A DNA stretch of 64,000 nucleotides from Paraflavitalea soli. Its GTDB lineage: Bacteria > Bacteroidota > Bacteroidia > Chitinophagales > Chitinophagaceae. Numbering within the stretch: position 1 is the stretch's first letter; every line of letters starts with the position of its first letter. Position numbers and translations under genes: made by a program. Positions 35,988-42,975 of this stretch are shown here, one piece after another. The stretch covers positions 5,832,546 through 5,896,545 of the forward strand of contig NZ_CP032157.1 of assembly GCF_003555545.1 (NCBI RefSeq). Direction: 5' to 3'. The notes beneath the pieces are model-generated. The model did not search any database and was not told where the DNA came from. It worked only from the letters and a program-made list of their open reading frames with translations.

Positions 35988-36458
35988 TTATCCCGCCATT
36001 ACCTGCACATTACGGTTAAAGCTTTCTTCCAGGGATATAAAAGTTTCGGTACGTTCTATGCCTTTGATCTTCTGTAATTCATCGTGTAATACAAACCTCA
36101 ATTGATTAATATCACGGCAAATGATCTCCGCAAACATGCTGTAATTGCCAGTGGTATAGTTGAGGCGGGTAATTTCAGGTATTTTTTGCAACTCCTTGGC
36201 TACGGAGTCATAGAGTGAGCTTTTTTCAAGATATATTCCAATAAAAGCTATTACATCATAGCCCATTTGCTTCAGGTCCACGTTTAATTTAGTACCTTTC
36301 ACTACCCCTGCTTCCTGTAGTTTTTTGATCCGCACATGGATGGTGCCTCCCGAAACGAATAACTTCTTACCAAGGTCTGCATAAGAAATCTCGGCATTGT
36401 CCATCATCTCGTGAATGATCTGTAAATCGAGTTTATCAAGATTCAATTTAGATCCCAT
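35988..36458 (-). CDS. Lrp/AsnC-family transcriptional regulator
   Basis: 156 residues. N-terminal helix-turn-helix (LDLQIIHEMMDNAEISYADL then VSGGTIHVRIKKLQEAGVVK), followed by a RAM/ligand-binding domain (GYDVIAFIGIYLEKSSLYD, ITRLNYTTGNYSMFAEIICR). Lrp-type proteins sense amino acids and form octamers on DNA. A perfect palindrome 36-50 bases upstream (36495-36508) is a probable autoregulatory site, and it also lies between this gene and the tRNA-like RNA gene at 36613. Confidence 0.93.
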   Translation of the reverse strand: MGSKLNLDKLDLQIIHEMMDNAEISYADLGKKLFVSGGTIHVRIKKLQEAGVVKGTKLNVDLKQMGYDVIAFIGIYLEKSSLYDSVAKELQKIPEITRLNYTTGNYSMFAEIICRDINQLRFVLHDELQKIKGIERTETFISLEESFNRNVQVMAG

Positions 36459-36494
36459 TTAGCAATCGTTTTTTTGTAAAACATCAAACAATTG

Positions 36495-36508
36495 TACAAA
36501 TATTTGTA
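36495..36508. promoter_or_regulatory. Palindromic site between lrp and the tRNA-like gene
   Basis: TACAAATATTTGTA is a perfect 14-base palindrome; a second, TTGTACAA, overlaps its left end. It fits an Lrp-type box. Confidence 0.6.
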
Positions 36509-36612
36509 TAATCTCGAAACTTTCAAAATTTTTATTGAATATTTCTCAACGAATAGGCATATTTCTTTAATATTGCATTGTGATCGTTCTTTAAAACAAG
36601 GTACATAGATAC

Positions 36613-36775
36613 TGTGGAGTGATGGAACTTGGCAGACATGCCCCCTTGTCTCGGGGGCGGGGATCACAGGATAAACGTAGTGTAATGCCGTCCTTCGGGA
36701 TGACTGGGGTTGACCACCACAGATTGCGCTACAGCTAACTGCCCCGTGGAGGTTCGAATCCTCCCTCTACAGCCA
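36613..36775 (+). tRNA. Outsize tRNA-like RNA with a large structured variable arm
   Basis: The 163-base region folds as a tRNA with an insertion. Acceptor: TGTGGAG (36613-36619) pairs with CTCTACA (36765-36771, one G-U), then G73 and encoded CCA. D arm: ATG/CAT stem with a loop holding the conserved A and GG residues, in a class II (Leu-like) layout. Anticodon arm: CCCCC-TTGTCTC-GGGGG (36641-36657), anticodon GTC (Asp). T arm: GGAGG-TTCGAAT-CCTCC (36748-36764), with the invariant TTC and A. Between anticodon and T arm lies 90 bases instead of the usual 5-20. A CGGGG/CCCCG stem (36658-36662, 36742-36746) leads into a 10-bp stem (36677-36686 with 36723-36732), which forks into two hairpins, one a C(TTCG)G tetraloop. 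A strong terminator follows at 36791. Base 37 is T, which is unusual for a decoding tRNA. Function is unproven; it could be an odd tRNA-Asp, a tRNA-derived regulatory RNA or an inactive relic. Confidence 0.62.
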
Positions 36776-36790
36776 GAGCAAGCAACACAT

Positions 36791-36830
36791 AAACCCTTTC
36801 GGATTCTTCCGGGAGGGTTTCACTTTTTTT
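36791..36830 (+). terminator. Intrinsic terminator of the tRNA-like RNA
   Basis: AAACCCT / AGGGTTT (36791-36797 and 36814-36820) with inner CGGA-TTCT-TCCG, then CAC and a T7 run, 15 bases after the encoded CCA. Confidence 0.88.
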
Positions 36831-37126
36831 AATCCTCTCCCCACTCTTTTTAATCTTTCCCATTTGGGTAAAATACCTTCTCTTTTTTATCTTTATTACC
36901 TCTACTATTTAATTGCTCCTTCTACTTTGCCAACGGATTCTCCGGTATCCTCCTACTCCAATTCCTGATCTTTCTTCTTTATTTCCTCCTGATCCCCAGG
37001 CTGGCATTCGTGTGCCTTGGTTTACACATATTGCTCATAATTAAATAGCTTATGAAGGTTTGCTAATTTAAAATAATAGTTAACTTAGAACATCCTATTA
37101 TTATCAATACCTTAAACCTTTCATTC
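36831..37126. other. Pyrimidine-rich non-coding stretch
   Basis: From about 36825 to 36990 the plus strand is strongly C/T-rich with few G residues. No gene seen. The last 60 bases are A/T-rich and precede the lipoprotein gene. Confidence 0.4.
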
Positions 37127-37645
37127 ATGAAATCATTAAACCTTCTTCGTTTGGCAGCTTTATCCGCTGTCCTGTTTTCGCTGTCCTGTAAAAAAAGGGG
37201 GCAATTTGAAGTATACTGCAAGATCGAACAAATCATTAGTAAGTATCAGTATAATCCATCCTACCCTGTGGAAACCAATGTATCAACTTTCACACACAAT
37301 GCATGGGGCGACCCGGTAAGCATTATCCAAAGTAACCCCCAGATGGGTATTCCTCAATCCGTAATGGAGAAGGGCTATAGCTACGATGCCAATGACAACC
37401 TCATCAGGTCGAACGTAACCTATGACAACAAGATCAACTTCCTCCGCACCAGCCTGGTACTGGCTTTCATGATGCGCGATTACAGCAAGAATAATTATCT
37501 GACAGCGCTCAGTTATAACAGCAAAAACCTGCCCACTACTTATCCTGTATCAACGATGACCTCTGGTGGCGGACCCGTATTTTTCTATAACTCAGCTGAG
37601 GAGATCAAATACACCTGCGACAACAATAGCAACGATTTAGATTAA
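37127..37645 (+). CDS. Predicted lipoprotein of unknown function
   Basis: 172 residues, lipobox near residue 21 (VLFSLSCKK). The body reads like the start of proteins built from YD/RHS-like or DUF4595-like sheets: GYSYDANDNLIRSNVTYDN and LTALSYNSKNLPTTYPV. Each has the Y-(D/N)-x-(N/K)-(D/N)-N-L-I/P pattern of short beta hairpins. At 172 residues it is shorter than relatives, and it ends in DNNSNDLD without a closing domain, so it could be a truncated member. Its terminator is at 37682-37722. Confidence 0.6.
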   Translation: MKSLNLLRLAALSAVLFSLSCKKRGQFEVYCKIEQIISKYQYNPSYPVETNVSTFTHNAWGDPVSIIQSNPQMGIPQSVMEKGYSYDANDNLIRSNVTYDNKINFLRTSLVLAFMMRDYSKNNYLTALSYNSKNLPTTYPVSTMTSGGGPVFFYNSAEEIKYTCDNNSNDLD

Positions 37646-37681
37646 GAATCCGTAGCCCCTTGGGCACCTCTGCGGCCGGCA

Positions 37682-37722
37682 AAGCCCGTTGTAAAAGAGT
37701 TTCTCTTTTCAGCGGGTTTTTT
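37682..37722 (+). terminator. Intrinsic terminator before trmB
   Basis: AAGCCCGTTG / CAGCGGGTTT (two G-U pairs) with inner AAAAGAG-TTT-CTCTTTT, ending in a T6 run. Confidence 0.85.
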
Positions 37723-37730
37723 GATTTCGC

Positions 37731-37738
37731 TACTTTTG
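37731..37738 (+). promoter_or_regulatory. -7 promoter box of trmB
   Basis: TACTTTTG, an exact TAnnTTTG match, ending 5 bases before the trmB ATG at 37744. Confidence 0.6.
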
Positions 37739-37743
37739 CGCCC

Positions 37744-38457
37744 ATGGGCCATAAGAAGTTAATACGCTTTGCAGAAATGACCACCTTCCCCAATGTGCTG
37801 CAATACCCGGAAAATATGCCCGGGAAGTGGAAGGATTTTTTCCATAATGATAACCCACTGGTGCTGGAACTCGCCTGTGGTAAAGGGGAGTATGCGGTAG
37901 GATTGGGCAGATTATTCCCGGATAAAAATTTTCTGGGGATCGATCTCAAAGGCAATCGCATCTGGGTGGGGGCTAAAAAAGCACTACAGGAAAATCTCAC
38001 GAATGTGGCATTTCTGCGGACACAGATCGACAAGATCGCCAGCTATTTTGCACCCGGCGAAGTGTCGGAGATCTGGATCACCTTCCCCGATCCCCAATTG
38101 CGTACAGGCAAAGCTAAGAAGCGGCTTACACATCCCAAATTCCTGCGGATGTACCAACAAATACTGGCCCCGGGAGGTTATATTAACCTGAAAACAGATT
38201 CGCCGAGTTTATACAGGTTCACCAAATGGGTCATCGACCTGCATGAGTTGCCGTTGGTACAGGATATGGACGATGTATACGCCAATAAGGATATCAGTGA
38301 AACGCTGAAGATCAAAACGCATTACGAAAGCCTGGACATAGCACAGAGTAACCGGATACATTATTTACAGTTCAGCCTGCCGACTACACCCTTGCCCGAT
38401 AAAAATGAAGCCTTAAAAGAATTGCTACTTGAAGAAGGAACTGATAGAAGGAGTTGA
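37744..38457 (+). CDS. trmB: tRNA (guanine-N7-)-methyltransferase
   Basis: Methylates G46 in the variable loop of tRNAs using SAM. 237 residues from the ATG at 37744; the open frame to 37660 crosses a terminator and promoter and is not used. The SAM loop is VLELACGKGEYAVGLGRL near residue 40; GIDLKGNRIWVGAKKAL and the signature ITFPDPQLRTGKAKKRL (the family's FPDPWPK region) follow. Given its target, it is notable that an outsize variable-arm tRNA-like RNA lies about 1 kb upstream. The DUF5522 gene overlaps its end. Confidence 0.94.
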   Translation: MGHKKLIRFAEMTTFPNVLQYPENMPGKWKDFFHNDNPLVLELACGKGEYAVGLGRLFPDKNFLGIDLKGNRIWVGAKKALQENLTNVAFLRTQIDKIASYFAPGEVSEIWITFPDPQLRTGKAKKRLTHPKFLRMYQQILAPGGYINLKTDSPSLYRFTKWVIDLHELPLVQDMDDVYANKDISETLKIKTHYESLDIAQSNRIHYLQFSLPTTPLPDKNEALKELLLEEGTDRRS

Positions 38458-38638
38458 TTATTATTATAATGAACAGGGATACGTGGTGCTAACGGCCCGG
38501 TATCACCTGGAGCGGGGGCATTGTTGCGGAAATGGTTGCCTGCATTGCCCCTTTGATTACATCCAGGTACCTGAGCCTCGCCGTAGCACTTTGCTGAACA
38601 AAAGACAACAAGATGGCTACACGCAAAACACCCGGTAA
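38429..38638 (+). CDS. DUF5522 small Cys-rich protein
   Basis: 69 residues with a TTG start inside the end of trmB (29-base overlap). The hallmark is YHLERGHCCGNGCLHCPFDY: a Cys-Cys then Cys-x-x-Cys cluster that could bind zinc or iron-sulfur. DUF5522 proteins are widespread in Bacteroidota and of unknown function, often near tRNA or nucleic-acid genes. It overlaps the start of the ATL gene by 26 bases, so the three are coupled. Confidence 0.78.
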   Translation: MKKELIEGVDYYYNEQGYVVLTARYHLERGHCCGNGCLHCPFDYIQVPEPRRSTLLNKRQQDGYTQNTR

Positions 38639-39008
38639 ACCAGCCTCTGAAAAGCTGGCTAATCTTACGCCTGCAGGTCGCAAAGAAACTTTCTTTGAAT
38701 TGGTATTTGAAGTTGCCCGGCAGATACCGAAGGGGAGAGTCACTTCTTATGGGGCAATAGCAGCCTGCCTGGGCGCCAAATCATCCTCCCGGATGGTAGG
38801 TTGGGCCATGCATGGGGCCGACAGGGTAAAGCCCAAAATACCAGCTCACCGCGTGGTAAACCGCAATGGAATGCTTAGCGGAAAGCACCATTTTGCCACG
38901 CCTACCCGCATGAAAGAGCTGTTGGAAAAAGAAGGTATCAAAGTGAAGAAAGATACGGTTGTCAACTTTAAAGAATTATTCTGGGACCCTGCCAGTGAAC
39001 TTATTTGA
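38613..39008 (+). CDS. Alkyltransferase-like (ATL) DNA-binding protein
   Basis: 131 residues of the MGMT/Ogt C-terminal domain: ETFFELVFEVARQIPKGRVT and SYGAIAACLGAKSSSRMVGW, then PAHRVVNRNGMLSGK. In true methyltransferases the active site is P-C-H-R; here the Cys is Ala, as in ATL proteins. These bind alkylguanine without repairing it and flag the lesion for nucleotide excision repair. The N-terminus is Lys-rich. It starts inside the DUF5522 gene. Confidence 0.88.
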   Translation: MATRKTPGKPASEKLANLTPAGRKETFFELVFEVARQIPKGRVTSYGAIAACLGAKSSSRMVGWAMHGADRVKPKIPAHRVVNRNGMLSGKHHFATPTRMKELLEKEGIKVKKDTVVNFKELFWDPASELI

Positions 39009-39060
39009 GTCAGGAGTTTAGAGTCGAGAGTTCGGAGTTGAAAACCAGGTGTCAGGAGCT
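39007..39060. repeat. Low-complexity word repeat, GTCAGGAGTT/GAGTCGAGAGTT type
   Basis: Words GTCAGGAGT, GAGTCGAGAGTT, CGGAGTT and GTCAGGAGC follow each other. A perfect CTGTCTT-GGG-AAGACAG hairpin lies next to it at 39061-39077. Confidence 0.65.
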
Positions 39061-39086
39061 CTGTCTTGGGAAGACAGGGCGGCAGG

Positions 39087-39557
39087 CTAGTTCTTTCCTT
39101 CCAATTGCTCCACTTCTTTAGCATTGAGGTTCAACAAAACGATAATGTTCTCCTTACGGGGCATGAACAACAGCAGCACCAACACATGAAATACTGCTAA
39201 AGCCAGAAAGGCATAATTGCCGGTAATAAAAAAGCAAACCACAGCCAGCAGCCCCGGTGCCTCTATCATGGCCCACCAGATGATACAGGCAGTACGATAA
39301 AGCCCCATCCTCGTTTCACCGGATCCGGTGCTATTACGAGCTTCCATCATTTTTCGTTTGAAGAGATTAAAGCCGATCAGGAGCAACGCAACAGAGCACA
39401 ATACTGCCACCACCTGCAAGGTCCTTTCCATGGTTGGATCAATTGGCTTCAATTTACCCATTTGGAAAAGAAACAGCATAGCGGCTGTAAAGATGAGCAA
39501 GCCACCAGTTATTCCCAGGTGCAGTATTTTCAATGCTTTGAAGGAATCCTGTTGCAT
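39087..39557 (-). CDS. Small four-helix membrane protein
   Basis: 156 residues from the ATG at 39557; the frame is open to 39623, overlapping the DUF420 gene, but the ATG starts next to the first helix. Four hydrophobic segments: LGITGGLLIFTAAMLFLF, VVAVLCSVALLLIGFNLF, WAMIEAPGLLAVVCFFITG and YAFLALAVFHVLVLLLFM. No family recognised. It lies 25 bases after the DUF420 protein in the same direction at the end of the respiratory block, so a link with oxidase assembly is possible. Confidence 0.65.
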   Translation of the reverse strand: MQQDSFKALKILHLGITGGLLIFTAAMLFLFQMGKLKPIDPTMERTLQVVAVLCSVALLLIGFNLFKRKMMEARNSTGSGETRMGLYRTACIIWWAMIEAPGLLAVVCFFITGNYAFLALAVFHVLVLLLFMPRKENIIVLLNLNAKEVEQLEGKN

Positions 39558-39582
39558 ATAGCAGCTTTTAAACCCAATATAC

Positions 39583-40167
39583 TTAATTATAATAAGGGCT
39601 AATAAGGAGGTATACGAGCACACCGGTAAAAGCTACATAGAACCATATGGGCCAGGTAATACGCGCCAGTTTCCGGTGTTTGGGGTATTCACCTATCAGG
39701 GCACGATAGGCTGTAAAAAGAATGAATGGCAATATGATCCCGGCGAGGGGAATATGGGTGATAAGAATGATATAATAGAACATGCGCAGCCCACCAGCCT
39801 GTGCTTTCTCAGCCTCGGTGACGATCCCATTATGGTCAAGGTCTCCAAACTTTGTATCGCCTGCAAAAAGGTGATGGCAGATATAGGATACGAGGAAAAG
39901 CACAGAGAGGATCATGGCGGTGATCATGATCTTTTTGTGCGCCCCGAGGGTTCTGCGTTTGGCAGTGATGAGTCCCGCTACGAGCAATACGGTCACTATA
40001 GAGTTGACAATGGCATTGAATGTAGCAAATGCATGTACATTGAAACCAAGGTCAACTTCCAGTTTAATACGGCTCAGCAACACAACAGCAGCAAATACCA
40101 CGAAGGATACAATGCCTATAAGCCACCAGGCTTTTTTATCATTTTTCTGCAAAACGGGCGCTAACAT
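39583..40167 (-). CDS. DUF420 (CtaM-like) membrane protein
   Basis: 194 residues with five to six membrane helices. The family text is FNVHAFATFNAIVNSIVTVL, HKKIMITAMILSVLFLVSYI with conserved H, and LITHIPLAGIILPFILFTAY; the conserved His residues could bind heme or metal. An internal hydrophilic insert (GDLDHNGIVTEAEKAQAGG) resembles a single EF-hand and is not usual in the family. CtaM is needed for assembly of heme-copper oxidases in Bacillus-like species, so the position next to SCO and the cox genes makes sense. It starts 7 bases after SCO. Confidence 0.9.
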   Translation of the reverse strand: MLAPVLQKNDKKAWWLIGIVSFVVFAAVVLLSRIKLEVDLGFNVHAFATFNAIVNSIVTVLLVAGLITAKRRTLGAHKKIMITAMILSVLFLVSYICHHLFAGDTKFGDLDHNGIVTEAEKAQAGGLRMFYYIILITHIPLAGIILPFILFTAYRALIGEYPKHRKLARITWPIWFYVAFTGVLVYLLISPYYN

Positions 40168-40173
40168 AAAATA

Positions 40174-40986
40174 TTATTGTTTGGTGTTTGTGCGTGGCCG
40201 GCGTACTACCCAAAGAAATATGGCTACCCCTGCAATGACCATCAGGAAGATGGGCCAAAGAGAAAGCAACTCAGCCAGTACGGGTGAAGACTCTCTTTTA
40301 TCTTTTTCCAGCATCAGCAGGGTAAGGTCCTCTGCTAATTTGGCCAAAGCCACGGTATCGAGTCCGTTGTAATAGCCACGAATGATACCTTTCTTATCAA
40401 TGAGCACAAATTTCTCGGTATGGATGAACATGGAATCCACTGTACCACCATCCTGGGCAGGCAGTTTGATCTCGTTCAGCATGTAATCATAGATCTCTTT
40501 CTTAGGTCCGGTGAGCATCCACCACACATCATGATTAACGCCGTACCTGTCTGCATACTTTTTGAGCACTGGAACAGAGTCTCTTTCAGGGTCAACACTA
40601 AAGGAAAGAAATTGAACAAAAGTGGTATCAATACGCTTGGTAATGTCTTTCATTTTCAAACTTACCTGCAAGCTTTTCATATTACGCGTAAGGGTAGGGC
40701 AGATGGAGGGACAGCGTGTAAAGAAGAAATCGGCAATAATAACGCGGCCCCGTAGTTCATCGAGTTCTACTTTTTTGCCCAGCTGGTTGGTGAAGGTGGC
40801 ATTGGCCAACTGGTACCACACGGTATCGGTCACTTTTTTGCCATTGATCACAGTATCAATAGTCGTTTCGGGATAGTATTTACGGGGCATAGCAATGGCA
40901 TCCCGGCTGGCCGTTTTTACAATAAAATAACTGGCTACCGGCAGCAGGATGGCTATACACAAGGCTAACAAAGCTTTCTGGCTCAC
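40174..40986 (-). CDS. SCO1/SenC-family copper chaperone
   Basis: 270 residues, membrane-anchored thioredoxin fold. It carries DFFFTRCPSICPTLTRNMKS, where the Cys-x-x-x-Cys pair binds copper for the CuA site of subunit II, with the third ligand His in FIHTEKFVLIDKKG. The frame is open to a GTG at 41016, but that lies in the promoter at 41005-41012. The GTG at 40986 (MSQKALLALCIAILL) is used instead, which also puts the anchor right at the start. A second helix near the end (LSLWPIFLMVIAGVAIFLWV) is an addition to the usual fold. Confidence 0.9.
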   Translation of the reverse strand: MSQKALLALCIAILLPVASYFIVKTASRDAIAMPRKYYPETTIDTVINGKKVTDTVWYQLANATFTNQLGKKVELDELRGRVIIADFFFTRCPSICPTLTRNMKSLQVSLKMKDITKRIDTTFVQFLSFSVDPERDSVPVLKKYADRYGVNHDVWWMLTGPKKEIYDYMLNEIKLPAQDGGTVDSMFIHTEKFVLIDKKGIIRGYYNGLDTVALAKLAEDLTLLMLEKDKRESSPVLAELLSLWPIFLMVIAGVAIFLWVVRRPRTNTKQ

Positions 40987-41004
40987 GTTATTTATTTTGC
41001 TGCG

Positions 41005-41012
41005 CAAAGTTA
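41005..41012 (-). promoter_or_regulatory. -7 promoter box of the SCO-DUF420 genes
   Basis: TAACTTTG on the minus strand, an exact TAnnTTTG match. With the terminator at 41060-41085 this separates SCO from the oxidase operon. Confidence 0.6.
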
Positions 41013-41059
41013 CCACAGGAAACGATGCAATGCTGGTTTTGGCTGGAAAAGGCCAATAA

Positions 41060-41085
41060 ATAAAAATCCCGCCACTTGGCGGGAT
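41060..41085 (-). terminator. Intrinsic terminator at the end of the oxidase operon
   Basis: On the minus strand ATCCCGCC / GGCGGGAT (8 bp, 4-base loop) followed by a T5 run. Confidence 0.85.
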
Positions 41086-41117
41086 CCTTGAACTATATGA
41101 GTACCCTTTACAGGTGT

Positions 41118-41570
41118 TTAATGCACAGATTCAGGCTTGTGTGCTTCTTCTGCATGCTCACCATGAGCTGCTTTGGGCGCTACTATGGTAGTCCCCTGCT
41201 CTTTGTGATGCGGATCATAGTTATTGCGGAGATTCTTGTAGGAATTACCATCCCACAGAAAAGCGGCAATAAACCAGATGAACAACAAGGCAGGTACAGC
41301 AATGGTCATGATCATATTCTTGATCTCATGACGCAAGTGCATGAATTCGGCAATGATATAGAAGGCTTTGGCAGCGGTGAAAATGATATACAGTATGTTG
41401 AACATCAATTTCAAGGAGTGATAATGGGGTGCAATGAACATACCTACTACCAGCTCTACACAAGTGATACCTAACAGGATCCAGAAGGTTCTCCAGATGG
41501 CCTTGGTATCAAAATCATGCTTCGCTCCGTGTCCGTGTTCTTCAGTATGTGTTGTTTCAAACTTTTCCAT
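41118..41570 (-). CDS. Cytochrome c oxidase subunit IV family protein
   Basis: 150 residues with three membrane helices: WILLGITCVELVVGMFIA, LKLMFNILYIIFTAAKAFYI and MIMTIAVPALLFIWFIAAFL. The pattern, with KAFYIIAEFMHLRHE between helices two and three, is that of the small subunit IV (CtaF/CyoD-like) that stabilises subunit I. The N-terminus is His-rich and charged (THTEEHGHGAKHD). It is the last gene before the terminator of the act-cox run. Confidence 0.85.
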   Translation of the reverse strand: MEKFETTHTEEHGHGAKHDFDTKAIWRTFWILLGITCVELVVGMFIAPHYHSLKLMFNILYIIFTAAKAFYIIAEFMHLRHEIKNMIMTIAVPALLFIWFIAAFLWDGNSYKNLRNNYDPHHKEQGTTIVAPKAAHGEHAEEAHKPESVH

Positions 41571-41606
41571 ATAAATATTTTGCGGTTGGCGTTGATCAAA
41601 TCAAAA

Positions 41607-42281
41607 TTAGAACAAATAGAAACAGGTGAATACAAATACCCAAACCAGGTCCACAAAGTGCCAGTACAGACCAGCTTTCTCGATCATCAGGTAATGCCCT
41701 CTGCGGTCAAATACACCCCTGTAGGTCATGATGAACATAACAATATTGATAATGACACCAGAGAATACGTGGAAACCATGGAATCCGGTAATGGTGAAGA
41801 AGAAGTTGCTAAAGTTGGTAGATGATTCTGTACCACCAAAGTTGGGGAATGGATTCTTACCCCACCAAGCGCCCTGATCGTGCAAGTGATGCCACTCCCA
41901 AGCCTGACAACCGAGGAAAGCAAGACCGCCTATGATGGTCCAGAATAACCATTTCAATACTTCTTTGCGGTTATTTTGATGACCGGCGCCTACTGCCAAC
42001 ACCATGGTCACAGAACTCATGATCAAAATGAAAGTCATTACGCTCACAAATACCAGGGGCAAGTGTGTATGACCTGCAAAAGGAAAGGAAGAGAACACCT
42101 GGTTAGGATCAGGCCAGCCATTGCTGGAGAATCGTACGGTGCCATAAGAAATCAGGAACGCGCCAAAAGTAAAGGCATCGCTCATCAGGAAATACCACAT
42201 CATCAGCTTGCCATATTCCACATTGAAGGGACTTCTTCCGCCACCCCACCATTTTTGATTCGCTGGTACTGCTTGTGCCAT
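41607..42281 (-). CDS. ctaE: Cytochrome c oxidase subunit III
   Basis: 224 residues, about five to seven membrane helices. It includes GKLMMWYFLMSDAFTFGAFL, WEWHHLHDQGAWWG, FFTITGFHGFHVFSGVIINI and WHFVDLVWVFVFTCFYLF. The helix with G-F-H-x-x-H-V and the closing W-H-F-V-D-x-V-W are hallmarks of subunit III. It is the fuller of two tandem subunit III genes, 54 bases after the shorter one. Confidence 0.93.
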   Translation of the reverse strand: MAQAVPANQKWWGGGRSPFNVEYGKLMMWYFLMSDAFTFGAFLISYGTVRFSSNGWPDPNQVFSSFPFAGHTHLPLVFVSVMTFILIMSSVTMVLAVGAGHQNNRKEVLKWLFWTIIGGLAFLGCQAWEWHHLHDQGAWWGKNPFPNFGGTESSTNFSNFFFTITGFHGFHVFSGVIINIVMFIMTYRGVFDRRGHYLMIEKAGLYWHFVDLVWVFVFTCFYLF

Positions 42282-42335
42282 GTGTTGCTATTAATTTATA
42301 CTCAAAAAATGTTTTCTATAATTGACGGCTCAGGA

Positions 42336-42902
42336 CTACCCTTTCCACAAAAAGAATACGAACAGGTATATCCACAACAGGTCTACAAAATGCCAGTAGG
42401 TACTTACTACTTCTACGGGTACCGAATTATAACTCCTGATCTTCGCACTGAATGCTTTAAAGAACATGATCAGTAAGGCAATGGCTCCGCCCAATACGTG
42501 CAGGGCATGCAAGCCAAAAATGATATACAGGAATTGCCCTGCTCCTGATCCCCCTTCCAGTTTCACACCAGATTGGAACAGATCTTTAAAACCAATGATC
42601 TGCATGCCAATGAACGCCACACCCAATACAGCGGTTACGGTAAGCAGGCTGCGGTATTGTTTCATATTCCGCTCCTTAAATGATTTAAGGGCTACCTGCA
42701 TGGTCAGGCTGCTGATGAGCATAACGGCCGTTGAATAATAAAAGATCTTCGGCACCACTACGGTAGTCCATCCAGGCTGTTCCCCTTTTACGATGTAGGC
42801 GCTGGTAAGCCCGGCAAACATCATAATGATGCTGCCGATGGCAATCCACAAGGTAAACTTGTGGGGATGTATTTTTTGTTGATGCGTACTCACAATATTC
42901 AT
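42336..42902 (-). CDS. Second subunit III-like protein of the oxidase
   Basis: 188 residues, five helices, homologous to the gene after it: LWIAIGSIIMMFAGLTSAYI, YIIFGLHALHVLGGAIALLI and YWHFVDLLWIYLFVFFLWKG. The closing Y-W-H-F-V-D-L-L-W motif repeats. The two genes may together form a split or duplicated subunit III; this tandem arrangement is often seen in Bacteroidota oxidase operons. It starts 73 bases after the heme o synthase gene. Confidence 0.9.
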   Translation of the reverse strand: MNIVSTHQQKIHPHKFTLWIAIGSIIMMFAGLTSAYIVKGEQPGWTTVVVPKIFYYSTAVMLISSLTMQVALKSFKERNMKQYRSLLTVTAVLGVAFIGMQIIGFKDLFQSGVKLEGGSGAGQFLYIIFGLHALHVLGGAIALLIMFFKAFSAKIRSYNSVPVEVVSTYWHFVDLLWIYLFVFFLWKG

Positions 42903-42975
42903 TCTAAATCAGTTCAATATTAAAATCTGTTACACAAGTTCATTTCTTCTTTTATGTCAATCGCTGACTTATACG

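Noticed and set aside
36685-36738. 17-codon frame inside the tRNA-like RNA, suggesting a tmRNA
   Set aside because: A frame this short is expected by chance. The RNA has a full anticodon arm and lacks tmRNA pseudoknots and a hydrophobic tag end.
36641-36747. Group I intron in a tRNA gene
   Set aside because: The extra sequence is far shorter than a group I intron, and it sits in the variable arm, not in the anticodon loop. The anticodon arm is intact without splicing.
39061-39077. Terminator at the CTGTCTT-GGG-AAGACAG hairpin
   Set aside because: Neither side has a T-run; it is recorded only as part of the repeat region.
40986-41016. Upstream GTG start for SCO
   Set aside because: It lies in or upstream of the exact TAACTTTG promoter box, so it would not be transcribed.
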